This document shows, piece after piece, positions 6,054 to 6,213 of a stretch of 6,213 bases of DNA (positions are counted from its first letter, which is position 1; the number at the start of each line of letters is the position of its first letter). The stretch comes from Pseudomonadota bacterium. Lineage in GTDB: Bacteria; Pseudomonadota; Gammaproteobacteria; Pseudomonadales; Pseudohongiellaceae. The position numbers were made by a program, and so were the translations under genes. The notes below the pieces were generated by a model that saw nothing but the letters and a program-made list of their open reading frames with translations, made no database searches and had not been told where the DNA came from. The stretch lies in assembly GCA_022563075.1 (NCBI GenBank), contig JADFOC010000173.1:1-6213 (forward strand), read 5' to 3'.

Positions 6054-6213
6054 TTACTCTCCCTCACCCCCAAGAACACCCGCCGCCTCCAGCGCCTCGA
6101 TCTCCGCCGCCGACAGGCCCGCCTCGGTCAGGATGTCCCGGTTGTGCTCGCCCAGGCGCGGGGCCGGGCGGCTGGCCTGCTCGTCGATCCCGGTGAAATC
6201 CAGCGGATGGCGG
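6054..6213 (-). CDS. Class III CoA-transferase (CaiB/BaiF type), C-terminal fragment at the right edge
   Basis: The last 53 codons of a leftward gene are present, ending in TAA at 6054-6056. The protein reads RHPLDFTG, then RPAPRLGEHNRDIL and AGLSAAEIEALEAAGVL. This is the usual end of CaiB/BaiF family CoA-transferases, where a PAPxLGEHxxxIL motif is followed by a helix of the LSxxEIxxLxxxGV type. These enzymes move CoA between acyl-CoA and carboxylic acids in the cytoplasm; the substrate cannot be inferred from the tail. The N-terminus and active-site Asp are outside the window. The fragment is much richer in G+C (mostly GCG, GGC and CTG-type codons) than the operon on the left. It runs convergently toward the chimeric oxidoreductase. 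Confidence 0.85.
   Translation of the reverse strand, partial: RHPLDFTGIDEQASRPAPRLGEHNRDILTEAGLSAAEIEALEAAGVLGGEGE

Noticed and set aside
5672..6079. 135-codon minus-strand open frame covering the Qor-like tail, REP-like hairpin and tandem repeats
   Set aside because: It is antisense to the chimeric gene and its middle (RHPREGGD) is the usual translation of the REP-like repeat. There is no family resemblance and no plausible gene start.

Overview
The window looks like accessory chromosome from a proteobacterium, most likely a marine or environmental gammaproteobacterium. This is inferred from the protein families, moderate base composition, Shine-Dalgarno-led genes and a REP-like intergenic hairpin (core CGCGAAGGCGGG) of a kind common in Pseudomonadota. 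No RNA gene, CRISPR array, transposase or integrase is visible.

Left and centre (1-4761, minus strand): four genes in one direction with short gaps (88, 49 and 63 bp) and no terminator between them, so probably one operon. In transcription order they are a secreted DUF3500 protein, a secreted PQQ-type glucose/sorbosone dehydrogenase-fold beta-propeller, a secreted type-B carboxylesterase, and a class II histone-deacetylase-like amidohydrolase cut by the left window edge. Three products carry signal peptides and the fourth appears cytoplasmic. The set could deacylate and oxidise an exported or scavenged substrate, with the HDAC-like enzyme removing an acetyl or related group inside the cell. 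The substrate cannot be read from the sequence.

Centre right (4762-4909): a 148-bp divergent intergenic region. It holds a good sigma70-type promoter (TTGTCA, 17 bp, TGC-GATAAA) and a strong ribosome binding site for the rightward gene.

Right (4910-6213): the rightward gene begins as a clear zeta-crystallin-like NADPH:quinone oxidoreductase (Qor). After residue ~271 it switches in frame to what looks like the C-terminal tail of an Ldh2/malate-lactate dehydrogenase family protein. It therefore reads as a chimera of two unrelated dehydrogenases. A REP-like hairpin, three tandem copies of a 13-bp repeat, and the G+C-rich end of a leftward class III CoA-transferase follow. The tail and the CoA-transferase are visibly richer in G+C than the rest, so a rearrangement breakpoint or an assembly join near 5720 is the main anomaly of the window.

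No complete undescribed system is evident. The items most worth following are the Qor-Ldh2 chimera, the secreted DUF3500/dehydrogenase/esterase operon that includes an HDAC-like enzyme, and the apparent loss of the catalytic histidine in the dehydrogenase-fold protein.
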